From: Balneolales bacterium
GTDB taxonomy: Bacteria > Bacteroidota > Rhodothermia > Balneolales > Natronogracilivirgulaceae
Assembly (NCBI GenBank): GCA_007116685.1
Contig: SKIC01000126.1
Location: forward strand, 1-17,134
Direction of reading: 5' to 3'
Length of the DNA stretch: 17,134 nt
Shown here in pieces: positions 1-7,419 of the stretch. The notes beneath the pieces were generated by a model. The model was not told the DNA's origin and did no database searches. It saw only the letters and a list, made by a program, of their open reading frames with translations. How positions within the stretch are numbered: the stretch's first letter is position 1; the number at the start of each line of letters is the position of its first letter. Made by a program: the position numbers and the translations under genes.

Positions 1-248
1 ACGAAGCCATCATAAGTCTCATAATTTTCCTTGATGGTTTCTGCTATAATTTTCCAGTGCGATGGATTTAAGTTGGAGCTGTCTTCAAGAAAAAGCGACT
101 GAGAGGTAATATTGGCAATCTCTCGTAATTCAGGAAAATTCCGTTCCACAATATTTATATCAAAATCAGCAGCTACCATGCCATGTCGGTCACTTTTCAT
201 TTGCATGGCTATGGTTCCACCTGTTTGAAGTAATAAAATGTTATGCAT
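1..248 (-). CDS. ansA: Type I L-asparaginase, N-terminal part (cut by window edge)
   Basis: This would hydrolyse L-asparagine to aspartate and ammonia. Translating the minus strand from the ATG at 248 gives 82 residues before the window ends. The start reads MHNILLLQTGGTIAM, which carries the family's first active-site block TGGT at residues 9-12 with catalytic Thr12. A second block, EDSSNLNPSHW at about residues 55-65, matches the substrate-binding D-S-S region of asparaginases, and the ETIKENYETYDGFV segment is the conserved stretch just before the HGTDT block, which lies outside the window. No signal peptide is visible, so a cytoplasmic type I enzyme is likely. No strong ribosome-binding site precedes the start. 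It is divergent from the EF-G-like gene. The family call is firm; the exact substrate preference cannot be judged from this fragment. Confidence 0.88.
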   Translation of the reverse strand, partial: MHNILLLQTGGTIAMQMKSDRHGMVAADFDINIVERNFPELREIANITSQSLFLEDSSNLNPSHWKIIAETIKENYETYDGF

Positions 249-448
249 TGTATTTTTTCATATTTGATGACGATTTCATTCGATTATTATCAAAAAAATA
301 TCTTTATTGAGGGGTAAATATAATTTCTTTATCCATATTAGAATACAGCCTTATGGGATGTAGTGAGCACTTTAATATTAGCCTTTCTTTTCGCCACTAT
401 ACGCTGTATTACCGTAAATATCTAACCAAAATTATTGTGGGGTGAATT
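249..448. other. Divergent intergenic region between ansA and the EF-G-like gene
   Basis: This 200-bp AT-rich gap must hold promoters for both divergent genes. A TATAAT hexamer lies at 319-324 on the plus strand, but I see no convincing -35 partner, and no clean copy of the Bacteroidota -7 motif TAnnTTTG. A weak GGGGTGA stretch at about 439-445 lies just before the plus-strand ATG at 449. An inverted-repeat structure at 342-410 is listed separately. No ORF is supported here. Confidence 0.5.
342..410 (+). promoter_or_regulatory. Possible structured 5' leader of the EF-G-like gene
   Basis: AATACAGC at 342-349 is perfectly complementary to GCTGTATT at 403-410. Nested inside, TGTAGTG at 359-365 can pair with CACTATA at 395-401 (one G-U pair). 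The result is two stacked helices with an asymmetric internal loop and a loop of about 29 nt, ending 38 nt before the start codon. No T-tract follows the outer stem, so it does not look like a terminator. It could be an RNA leader structure or a chance pairing; no known riboswitch family is recognised. Confidence 0.3.
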
Positions 449-2575
449 ATGAATGTATATAAACCATCAAAAATCCGAAATGTAGTTTTGCTCGGTCATG
501 CCGGCTCCGGGAAAACATCGCTCGCTGAGACTATGTTGTTTGAATCCGGAGCTATTTCAAGAATGGGCAATATAGAGGACAAAAATACAGTCTCCGATTA
601 CAGGCAACTCGAAAAAGAAAAGCAAAAGTCAGTTTTTTCTTCATTTTTAAATCTGGATTGGCGAGGATTCAAGATTAATTTGATTGATACTCCAGGCACA
701 TCAGACTACATTGGAGAAGTAATTTCTACTATTCGAATTGCTGATTTAGCAATTTTTGTTCTCGATGCTGAAAACGGAATCGAAGCCGGTACAGAGGCTT
801 TGTGGGCTTACACACGTGAGCGTGAAATACCATCTATCATTGTGGTAAATAAATTAGATACAGATCAATCTTCGTTTGATAATGTTGTGAAAGGCGCCCA
901 AGAACGCTTTGGAAGAGGAGTAGTACCTCTGCAGTATCCCTATTCTGAAGGCAACGATTTTCACGCCATTGTAGATGTTTTGAAAATGACTATGTATGAA
1001 TTTCCTGAAGGTGGTGGTAAACCTGATAAACTTCCGATTCCGGAATCTCACAAAAACAAAGCTGATTTGCTTCATAATGAAATGATTGAAGCTATAGCTG
1101 AGAATGACGAATCTTTGATGGATATTTTCTTTGAAAAAGGTACTCTTGATGAAGAGGAAGTGTCTGATGGTATGAGGTCTGCAATGATAAATGGGGATAT
1201 TTTTCCATTGTTTTGTGTCTCATCAAAAAGAAATATGGGTACCGGTCGTGTGATGGGATTTATTGACAGCCATGGTCCACTAGCATCTGAGTTAAAGCCA
1301 GATAATACCACAGATGGTAAAGAGTATCCTTTCGATCCGGATGGAAATCCAGTTGCTTTCATGTTCAAAGCTGTTTCCGAAGATCATGTTGGTGACCTTA
1401 TGTACTTCAAAGTGTACTCAGGCTCCATAAAAACGGGTATGGATTTAGTGAATGCTTCCAACGGAAACACAAATAGAATTAGTTCTCTTTTTATCAGTCA
1501 GGGAAATAAGCGGGTTGAAGTAAATGAAGTAAAAACCGGTGATATCGCTGCGGTAGTAAAATTAAAAGACACAGGTGTTAATGATACTCTGTGCCAAAAA
1601 GGACATGAAGTTGAATTGGAACCAACCATCTTTCCTGAGCCAAATATCAGAGTAGCTGTAAGATCCCTGAAAACGGGAGAAGAGGAAAAACTGGGGACTG
1701 CTTTAAATCAAATACATCGTGAAGATCCTTCTTTGATAATAGAACACAGCGCTGAATTGAAGCAAATTATCCTGAATGGTCAGGGCGAAGAGCATTTGAA
1801 CATGGTCATGGATAAGCTGAAAAATAAGTACTCTGTAGATGTTACTTTCGATGTGCCGAAAATCCCATATCGCGAAACGATAACCAAAGCAGTACGTGCA
1901 CATTATAAGCACAAAAAACAATCTGGTGGGGCCGGTCAATATGGAGAAGTCCATATTTTGATTGAGCCATTAACAGAGAATATGCCGGAGCATAGCGATT
2001 TGTCGGTGCGTGGTGAGGATGTAATTGATTTATCGTGGGGCGGCCAGTTGGTATTCCGAAATTGCATAGTTGGGGGTGTCATTGATACCAGATTTATGCC
2101 GGCTATTCTGAAAGGAATCATGGAAAAAATGGAAAACGGACCGTTAAGTGGTTGCCGTGCCAGAGACGTCAGAGTATCTGTTTTTGATGGATCTATGCAC
2201 CAGGTTGACTCTAACGAGGCTGCTTTTAAAACGGCAGGGATGATGGCTTTCCGAAATGGATTTTTGGAAGCTGCACCTCAATTGTTAGAACCTGTATATG
2301 AAGTAGAAATCACCGTTCCTGGCGACTACATGGGTGATATTATGGGGGATTTATCTACCAGAAGAGGAATGATTCAGGGGATGGATTCGGAAGGTACTTT
2401 ACAAACGGTAAAGGCAAAAATTCCTCTTGCTGAATTATATAAATACGCAACTCATCTAAAGTCTATGACGCAGGGTAGAGGAACGTATAAAAGAAGATTC
2501 GATTCATACATGGCTGTACCTCGTGATATACAAGAACGAGTAATGAAAGCCAATTTAGAACTAGAAGAAGCCTAA
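449..2575 (+). CDS. Elongation factor G paralog (EF-G2-like), likely GTPase-impaired
   Basis: This is a full-length translational GTPase of 708 aa; EF-G is usually about 690-705. Domain order is EF-G-like: G domain (about 10-280), domain II (about 295-390), domain III with the QGEEHLNM block, domain IV with GGAGQYGEV and the tip motif HQVDSNEAAF, and domain V beginning LLEPVYEVEITVPGDYMGD. G1 is intact (GHAGSGKT, 16-23) and G4 is NKLD (134-137). G3 reads DTPGTSD (80-86), so the catalytic His of the usual DTPGHVD is Thr84, and the switch I RGIT block is replaced by KQKS around residues 58-61. Bacteroides EF-G2, an EF-G paralog reported to work without GTP hydrolysis, is the closest known precedent. 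I infer that this protein can bind GTP and the ribosome but hydrolyses poorly. It is probably not the housekeeping fusA. It is a single gene, convergent with the OstA-like gene 19 nt downstream. Confidence 0.93.
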   Translation: MNVYKPSKIRNVVLLGHAGSGKTSLAETMLFESGAISRMGNIEDKNTVSDYRQLEKEKQKSVFSSFLNLDWRGFKINLIDTPGTSDYIGEVISTIRIADLAIFVLDAENGIEAGTEALWAYTREREIPSIIVVNKLDTDQSSFDNVVKGAQERFGRGVVPLQYPYSEGNDFHAIVDVLKMTMYEFPEGGGKPDKLPIPESHKNKADLLHNEMIEAIAENDESLMDIFFEKGTLDEEEVSDGMRSAMINGDIFPLFCVSSKRNMGTGRVMGFIDSHGPLASELKPDNTTDGKEYPFDPDGNPVAFMFKAVSEDHVGDLMYFKVYSGSIKTGMDLVNASNGNTNRISSLFISQGNKRVEVNEVKTGDIAAVVKLKDTGVNDTLCQKGHEVELEPTIFPEPNIRVAVRSLKTGEEEKLGTALNQIHREDPSLIIEHSAELKQIILNGQGEEHLNMVMDKLKNKYSVDVTFDVPKIPYRETITKAVRAHYKHKKQSGGAGQYGEVHILIEPLTENMPEHSDLSVRGEDVIDLSWGGQLVFRNCIVGGVIDTRFMPAILKGIMEKMENGPLSGCRARDVRVSVFDGSMHQVDSNEAAFKTAGMMAFRNGFLEAAPQLLEPVYEVEITVPGDYMGDIMGDLSTRRGMIQGMDSEGTLQTVKAKIPLAELYKYATHLKSMTQGRGTYKRRFDSYMAVPRDIQERVMKANLELEEA

Positions 2576-2594
2576 AATAAAAATTAAGGTCGCT

Positions 2595-4001
2595 TTAGTT
2601 TGACTGCTCTGAAATAAACCTGAGGTATCTCGGAGGCAGATCTATAGGTCTGTCTTCGGGTATTTCAGGTAAAAAGGGCTGCATTCTGAATTCTGGTTTT
2701 TCCGGTCGAAGTTCAGGAGTGTAAATAAAACCTTCCAGACGTTTATTTTTTGTGTCTTCATTTTCAGGATGGAAGATTCCGCTGCTACTATCTTTTGCTC
2801 TTCCTTTTGTCATTTCTCCATCCTCGAAAAACATGATGATGTAGCGATTGGTTTTTAATTCAATTGCACCATCGGGTTGATCGTCTTCGTCTTTAGTATG
2901 GTAGAAAAGTTCTGGATATTTAAGTACTCTCACATAATCAAGATCGCCATCAACAAAAGAAACAAAAATGGTGTCCCCGGTTATCTGATGTAATCTTTGA
3001 GTAATAGTATCTCTTTGAACGGAAAAGGGGCGTTCATAGGATAATATCGATTCAATTTCTTCATCTTTCATTTGGATGTGTATGGTTGGTCCACTCAATT
3101 GCAGTTCCCTAAACCATGCTTTTGGTAACTCACCAAGTAAGGTGAATTTTTCAATGGCGTCATCATAAAAGGTAGAATCAGCAAGACTTTGAGATCGCTC
3201 TGACCAAATATGGACATCACCATAAGCCTGAAACCGGTAGGTGGTATCTTCTTCCCAAATGAGCATTTGATGCGACCAAACGTAACTGGTATCTACTCTT
3301 TCTTCGTTTTCTTCTATCCGAATCATTATAGCATTCTCATCAATACGTCTGAATCCGGCTGAGTCAGCTTCGACATAGCGACCTTGCATAATCGCATTTC
3401 TCTCGAGGTCTTTTAAAAATACACGCCCGTGTAACTCGTAGTATCTAGCTCTTCTGTTGGTAAATAAACTATCGGCTTCGGCATACTGAGTTGAATCCGC
3501 AACTTGAACAGCACCCCTAAAAACTGCAGAATCAGCTTTATTATAATAGATACCCGACTCTGCAACTAATATCCCATTTTCATCTTCAAGCCTTAAATAT
3601 TGCGGAAACGTAGCGCGGTCATCAATATGATCATAATCTACCATTTCGCTAAAAATGGTGGCTTCAGGATTTTTTAAAATTACCCGACCACGAAACTCGC
3701 TGAATTCTGTTCTGAGATTGTGAAGTACGTAATCCGCCCAGATCTTCTCATCATCAGTGGTGATTTCAATATTCCCAAAGGCTTCAAGTTTTTCTATTCT
3801 TTGATGATGATAGGCGCTATCACAAGACATGATAAAATCATCGGTCTGAAGTAGCACATTTCCTCTAAGGATTCGTTTATCCTCTCCCGCTCCAATGAGT
3901 TGATCTGCCTGGAGGATGCGTACTCTGTTTTGAGCAACAGCCATATTAAAGGAATCAAATCCTAAAAAAAATAAAACGAGAAGTAGCAATATTGTTTTCA
4001 T
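2595..4001 (-). CDS. OstA/LptA-like periplasmic LPS-transport protein
   Basis: A 468-aa secreted protein with a classical signal peptide: Lys2, hydrophobic stretch 3-14, likely cleavage near AVA-Q at residue 23/24. Mature residues of about 27-130 have the OstA/LptA fold pattern, with alternating strands that include LRGNVLLQTDDFIMSCDSA, FGNIEI, IWADY and FRGRVILKNPEA. Similar strand blocks recur (ELHGRVFLKD near 190-198, AYGDVHIW near 259-266), suggesting several stacked jelly-roll repeats. That makes it much longer than E. coli LptA (about 185 aa) and like the OstA-like proteins of Bacteroidota. The C-terminal tail (about 430-465) is Pro- and acid-rich. Its ATG lies 3 nt after the stop of the LptC-like gene (TGAACCATG), so the pair is translated together. 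The expected role is the periplasmic bridge carrying LPS from the inner-membrane complex to LptD; this is inferred from family and context. Confidence 0.82.
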   Translation of the reverse strand: MKTILLLLVLFFLGFDSFNMAVAQNRVRILQADQLIGAGEDKRILRGNVLLQTDDFIMSCDSAYHHQRIEKLEAFGNIEITTDDEKIWADYVLHNLRTEFSEFRGRVILKNPEATIFSEMVDYDHIDDRATFPQYLRLEDENGILVAESGIYYNKADSAVFRGAVQVADSTQYAEADSLFTNRRARYYELHGRVFLKDLERNAIMQGRYVEADSAGFRRIDENAIMIRIEENEERVDTSYVWSHQMLIWEEDTTYRFQAYGDVHIWSERSQSLADSTFYDDAIEKFTLLGELPKAWFRELQLSGPTIHIQMKDEEIESILSYERPFSVQRDTITQRLHQITGDTIFVSFVDGDLDYVRVLKYPELFYHTKDEDDQPDGAIELKTNRYIIMFFEDGEMTKGRAKDSSSGIFHPENEDTKNKRLEGFIYTPELRPEKPEFRMQPFLPEIPEDRPIDLPPRYLRFISEQSN

Positions 4002-4004
4002 GGT

Positions 4005-4580
4005 TCAATCGCTGCTAATCTCAAATTCACCGGTTACTCGGCTTATTACATAATCGCTTAAGTCATCAGTGCCCTCCAGACCAAAGCCGGCGATAGAATC
4101 GGCAGGAGTGGTGATACTCACAAATTCATCGGTAGAAATGGTGCGCTCACGTTGATGCCAGTTAAGTAATTCGGTATACAGACGTTTATCTTCACGGGTT
4201 TGAACACGTACATCACCAATAAAGACAAACTGGGACTGGCGAGCAGTATAAATGGCAGATTCTGAAGTTAAGGTAATAGTTGTATCTCCCTCTTCATTTC
4301 GAACCCAAACCTGAACGGGGCCGGTCATGTCGGTTTTTGATTGGACATCCTGATGGCTAACAGCGTAAGGTGCTCTGAGAGTGACGACTCTGCGAGTATC
4401 TTCAATCAAATCCAATTCGAAATTCCACGTTTCCGTGATATTTAGCAATGAATCTGCCAATGCTCTGTTGATACTACGCTCGTCATAATCTGAAATCTCA
4501 GTACAAGAAAAGAACACAAAAGAGAGAAAAACTAATGTGAGAACAGATCTACTGGGTGCCAAAAATACGGTCTCCCGCAT
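4005..4580 (-). CDS. lptC: LptC-like LPS export lipoprotein
   Basis: I choose the ATG at 4580, giving 191 aa. The frame stays open upstream to 4652, but that extension lies wholly inside upp and would put 24 extra residues before the signal peptide. From this start the protein has a lipoprotein signal sequence: Arg2 and Arg11, hydrophobic residues 13-24, then FFSC with the lipidated Cys26. The body carries a typical LptC/YrbK pattern: SESAIYTARQSQFVFIGDVRV followed by LYTELLNWHQRERTISTDEFV, and near the end GFGLEGTDDLSDYVISRVTG. LptC hands LPS from LptB2FG to LptA. E. coli LptC is anchored by a transmembrane helix, whereas a lipoprotein form is common in Bacteroidota. The start overlaps the 3' end of upp by 32 nt in another frame, and the OstA-like gene follows after 3 nt. 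The family call is good; exact start is less certain. Confidence 0.8.
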   Translation of the reverse strand: MRETVFLAPSRSVLTLVFLSFVFFSCTEISDYDERSINRALADSLLNITETWNFELDLIEDTRRVVTLRAPYAVSHQDVQSKTDMTGPVQVWVRNEEGDTTITLTSESAIYTARQSQFVFIGDVRVQTREDKRLYTELLNWHQRERTISTDEFVSITTPADSIAGFGLEGTDDLSDYVISRVTGEFEISSD

Positions 4581-5181
4581 CCCCGAGACCGGGAACAATA
4601 AATCTGTTTTCGTTGAGGCCGTGGTCGACTGCGGCTGTGATGATGGGGACATCTGGATGTTCTTTGTTTACGTGTTCAATACCTTCAGGTGCTGAAATTA
4701 AGCACATAAATCGGATATTGGTAACACCTGCTTTTTTTAGATGACCAATGGAATCAACGGCGCTACCACCTGTTGCTAACATAGGATCAACCAATAGAAC
4801 GTACGCATCTTCAATTCCTTTTGGAAGTTTGGAATAATAATCTACCGGTTGATGTGTTTCTTCATCACGATACATACCGAGATGACCGACTTTTGCCTCC
4901 GGAATAAACTGTGTGATGGCATCAACCAAACCTAAACCGGCACGCAAAATCGGAACTACCACTACTTCTTTTGCCAATTTAGAACCTGTGGTTTTCTGAA
5001 TCGGAGTTTCAACCTCTATATCATTCAGGGGTAATGGTTTTAATGCGTGGTACGCCAAAATCGTCGCAATTCGAGATAACGCAGACCGAAATTGTGGGGT
5101 GCTGGTTGTTTTATCCCTAAGGATAGTAAGATCCCTTGCAACTACGGGATGTTCAACAATTGTGGTTTTTTCCAAAGTCAT
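4549..5181 (-). CDS. upp: Uracil phosphoribosyltransferase
   Basis: Converts uracil and PRPP to UMP in the cytoplasm (pyrimidine salvage). The PRPP-binding loop VDPMLATGGSA is at residues 131-141, VVPILRAGLG at 75-84, and the C-terminal uracil-binding block GLGDAGDRIFGT at 198-209. I start at the ATG at 5181, which gives 210 aa, matching the usual 208-210. A TTG at 5193 would add only four residues (MYEL). An out-of-frame ATGAACTCATGA at 5189-5178 ends on the chosen start codon, so reinitiation or coupling is conceivable. The upstream symporter gene ends at 5197, and lptC begins inside the last 32 nt of upp. Uracil salvage has no obvious link to LPS export, so the grouping probably reflects shared transcription only. 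Confidence 0.95.
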   Translation of the reverse strand: MTLEKTTIVEHPVVARDLTILRDKTTSTPQFRSALSRIATILAYHALKPLPLNDIEVETPIQKTTGSKLAKEVVVVPILRAGLGLVDAITQFIPEAKVGHLGMYRDEETHQPVDYYSKLPKGIEDAYVLLVDPMLATGGSAVDSIGHLKKAGVTNIRFMCLISAPEGIEHVNKEHPDVPIITAAVDHGLNENRFIVPGLGDAGDRIFGTQ

Positions 5182-5196
5182 GAGTTCATACAATCG

Positions 5197-6843
5197 TCAA
5201 TCGTTATCGTTTTTATTAGCAATGTATTGCTGGGTTATTTTGTAAATAACCCCGGATAGAGCAATCAGACCAATGATGTTAACCAATGCCATAATTCCGA
5301 GCATAACGTCTCCAAAAGACCATATCACACTCACTGAAACAATGGCTCCAAATAAATGCATACCTACAAATATAAGTCGATAAGAGAATATAGAGCGATC
5401 ACCAAATAAATAGTGGATAGATCTCTCGCCATAGTAACTCCAACTTATAGAAGTTGAAATCACAAAGAAAAATACGGCAATAGTAACGAGAAATTGACCA
5501 CCAGGCATTAAGGGACTCAAACCAATCCTAAATGCAGCGGAGGTAAGTGAGGCCACATTTTCAACAACGCCACCAAAGAGTCTGTCGACCTCAGCTCCGG
5601 TTTCGTCAAAAGCTATCGGACGCTCAGAAATATCAATAACACCATTAAAAGGAATCCTGTATTCAGAATCTACGAACATAGTATCCACATTTATTCTGAA
5701 ACGTTGCATAGAGCCATTTACAGGTACGCCTTCTTCAAATCTGAGAAGATGTTCTTCGGGGACATCTATCACATAGGCTAAGTTGGGGCCATCTGGCGCA
5801 AGTGTGGTTTTATGATAGCTATCCCATGCACCAGTTACGATAATTACTAATCCTGTGATAGTACACACTACCAGAGTATCGATAAATGGACCAATTAAGC
5901 CAACCAATCCGGCATGAACCGGATCTTTCGTTTTACTGGCTGACATTGCAATCGGTGAAGATCCTTGACCTGCTTCGTTTGAAAACAGACCGCGCTGAAC
6001 ACCATAGCTTAAAGTAACAATTAATGCTCCTGAACCAACTCCAAGTGCGCCGGCTGTTGGGTTAAATGCATTGCTTACAATCGTAATAAAACCAGGAATA
6101 ACGTGATCGTAGTTAAGAAGTAGAATAACCAATCCACCAAAAACATAAAGAATAGCCATTAATGGAACAACGCGAGCCGTAACATAGCCGATTCTCTTAA
6201 TTCCACCCAAAATTACAGCACCTACCAAAGTTGCAGTAATCAAACCTGTAACATATACAGGGATGTTGAAGTCTGTATTCATTACATCTGCGAGTGTGTT
6301 TGCCTGAACGGCATTACCGGTCAAAAGAGCACAAATTGAACCCGCAACAGCGAATAAAACAGCTAACCATTTCCAATTAGGTCCTAAGCCACGTTCTATA
6401 TAGTACATCGGCCCACCGGAAACGGTGCCATCATTATTAGTGACTCTGTAATGAGCACCCAGGGTACATTCTGTATACTTGATGGCCATACCAAAAATGG
6501 CAGTAACCCACATCCAGAATAGAGCGCCGGGTCCACCTATGTGGATAGCCAGAGCTACCCCGGCAATATTACCAACACCAACCGTAGCCGATAAAGCAGT
6601 ACTGAGTGCTTGGAAATGGTTGATATCACCTTTATCGTCTGGGTCATCGTACTTTCCGGAGAGCACTTTGAACGCATGTTTGAACTGGAAAATTTGGATG
6701 AAACCCAGTCTTAAGGTTATGAAAATCCCGAAACCAAGAATTACAACTACGAGCAATGGGAGAGATTGAAAGCCAAAAACACTTTCAGGAAAGCTCCATA
6801 CGATTCTTTCCAGGGTAAAAATGATACGTTCAAAAGTTTCCAT
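5197..6843 (-). CDS. Sodium/alanine(glycine) symporter, AGCS family
   Basis: A 548-aa inner-membrane carrier expected to take up alanine, glycine or a related amino acid with Na+. The family core is clear: STALSATVGVGNIAGVALAI at residues 81-100, GGPGALFWMW at 103-112, the SGGPMYYIERGLG block at 142-154, and the signature GLFSNEAGQGSSPIAMSAS at 285-303. About ten hydrophobic segments are visible. Unusually, a hydrophilic segment at about 344-432 interrupts two membrane helices (after GAWDS and before TSAAFRIGL). It contains several short strand-like runs such as RFRINVDTMFVDSEYRI; typical members near 450-480 aa have only a short loop here. It is the first gene of a minus-strand cluster, with upp starting 15 nt downstream (3 nt if its TTG is used). 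Substrate is not determinable from sequence alone. Confidence 0.93.
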   Translation of the reverse strand: METFERIIFTLERIVWSFPESVFGFQSLPLLVVVILGFGIFITLRLGFIQIFQFKHAFKVLSGKYDDPDDKGDINHFQALSTALSATVGVGNIAGVALAIHIGGPGALFWMWVTAIFGMAIKYTECTLGAHYRVTNNDGTVSGGPMYYIERGLGPNWKWLAVLFAVAGSICALLTGNAVQANTLADVMNTDFNIPVYVTGLITATLVGAVILGGIKRIGYVTARVVPLMAILYVFGGLVILLLNYDHVIPGFITIVSNAFNPTAGALGVGSGALIVTLSYGVQRGLFSNEAGQGSSPIAMSASKTKDPVHAGLVGLIGPFIDTLVVCTITGLVIIVTGAWDSYHKTTLAPDGPNLAYVIDVPEEHLLRFEEGVPVNGSMQRFRINVDTMFVDSEYRIPFNGVIDISERPIAFDETGAEVDRLFGGVVENVASLTSAAFRIGLSPLMPGGQFLVTIAVFFFVISTSISWSYYGERSIHYLFGDRSIFSYRLIFVGMHLFGAIVSVSVIWSFGDVMLGIMALVNIIGLIALSGVIYKITQQYIANKNDND

Positions 6844-7118
6844 ACGAAAGTTGAATCACAATTTGTAATGGATGTTGGTTACTTCAGAAATCAAAATCAG
6901 TGTTTAGAAATCTGAAGCAAATATGTTTGTGTGAAAGATTTCACGGATTATAAACTTTTTTAGCCACTCTCGAAAATATAATCGTACCAGAAAAAGTAAT
7001 TACTTCTGATTTGATATTGGGATTTCAAAATTTTGACGGCTTTGGGAACTAAAAAATCTCTAAAATTGATTAGTTAACAGTCAACACTAAACAAACTTAA
7101 ACCTAGTATTTAGACATT
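6844..7118. other. Divergent promoter region between the symporter and HU genes
   Basis: This 275-bp AT-rich gap has no supported ORF. On the minus strand, TATAAT occurs at 6952-6947 with only a poor -35 match about 17 bp away, and just downstream of it is the palindrome at 6931-6944 described separately. A second inverted repeat, CTTCAGA (6882-6888) and TCTGAAG (6911-6917), lies nearer the symporter start. No Shine-Dalgarno site is visible upstream of the HU start, where the sequence is AT-rich, as is common in Bacteroidota. Confidence 0.5.
6931..6944. promoter_or_regulatory. Operator-like palindrome before the symporter cluster
   Basis: GTGAAA and TTTCAC are perfect 6-bp inverted arms separated by GA. 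The site sits immediately downstream of a minus-strand TATAAT-like hexamer (6952-6947), about where transcription of the symporter-upp-lptC-OstA cluster could begin. The geometry suits a dimeric repressor, but no regulator gene is in the window and a 14-bp palindrome can occur by chance. Confidence 0.3.
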
Positions 7119-7403
7119 ATGACAAAAGCCGATATCGTTGATATTATTTCAAATGCTACTGGTATTACCAAAGTTGAAACCGAGACTGTAGTAAAGGGTT
7201 TTCTTGATACTGTTATCGATGCGATGAAAAAAGGTGAGACTATTGAATTAAGAGGCTTTGGTAGTTTCAAAGTCGTAAAACGAGCTAAACGAGTAGCCAG
7301 AAATCCCAAAACAAACGAAGAAGTAATTGTACCTGAACAACACGTTCCAGTTTTGAAAATTAGCAAAGACTTCAAAAAAGCTGTTAACGAGAGCAATTCC
7401 TAA
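7119..7403 (+). CDS. HU/IHF-family DNA-binding protein
   Basis: A 94-aa nucleoid protein of standard family length (about 90-99). The N-terminus MTKADIVDIIS with following helices forms the dimer core; GFGSFKVVKRAKRVARNPKT at residues 46-65 is the family signature, with the DNA-intercalating Pro in RNP at 61-63. The C-terminal strand VPVLKISKDFKKAV is slightly divergent from the usual VPAFKPGK form. It binds and bends DNA as a dimer. HU versus IHF subunit cannot be decided from this sequence. It is the first gene of a plus-strand group, followed 48 nt later by the TPR protein gene with a hairpin between them. Confidence 0.95.
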   Translation: MTKADIVDIISNATGITKVETETVVKGFLDTVIDAMKKGETIELRGFGSFKVVKRAKRVARNPKTNEEVIVPEQHVPVLKISKDFKKAVNESNS

Positions 7404-7419
7404 GATATAGTTAGTATAT

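Noticed and set aside
319..324. TATAAT hexamer as the EF-G-like gene promoter
   Set aside because: There is no -35 partner and Bacteroidota promoters use a different -7 motif; a single AT-rich hexamer is weak evidence.
4581..4652. Upstream extension of the lptC reading frame (24 codons)
   Set aside because: It lies inside upp and would place a polar stretch before the lipoprotein signal sequence; the ATG at 4580 gives a proper signal peptide.
5182..5193. TTG start giving upp four extra residues
   Set aside because: The ATG at 5181 gives the normal family length; a TTG start has no supporting ribosome-binding site.
7103..7396. Minus-strand open frame of 97 codons over the HU gene
   Set aside because: It is antisense to a clear HU gene and shows no recognisable motif.
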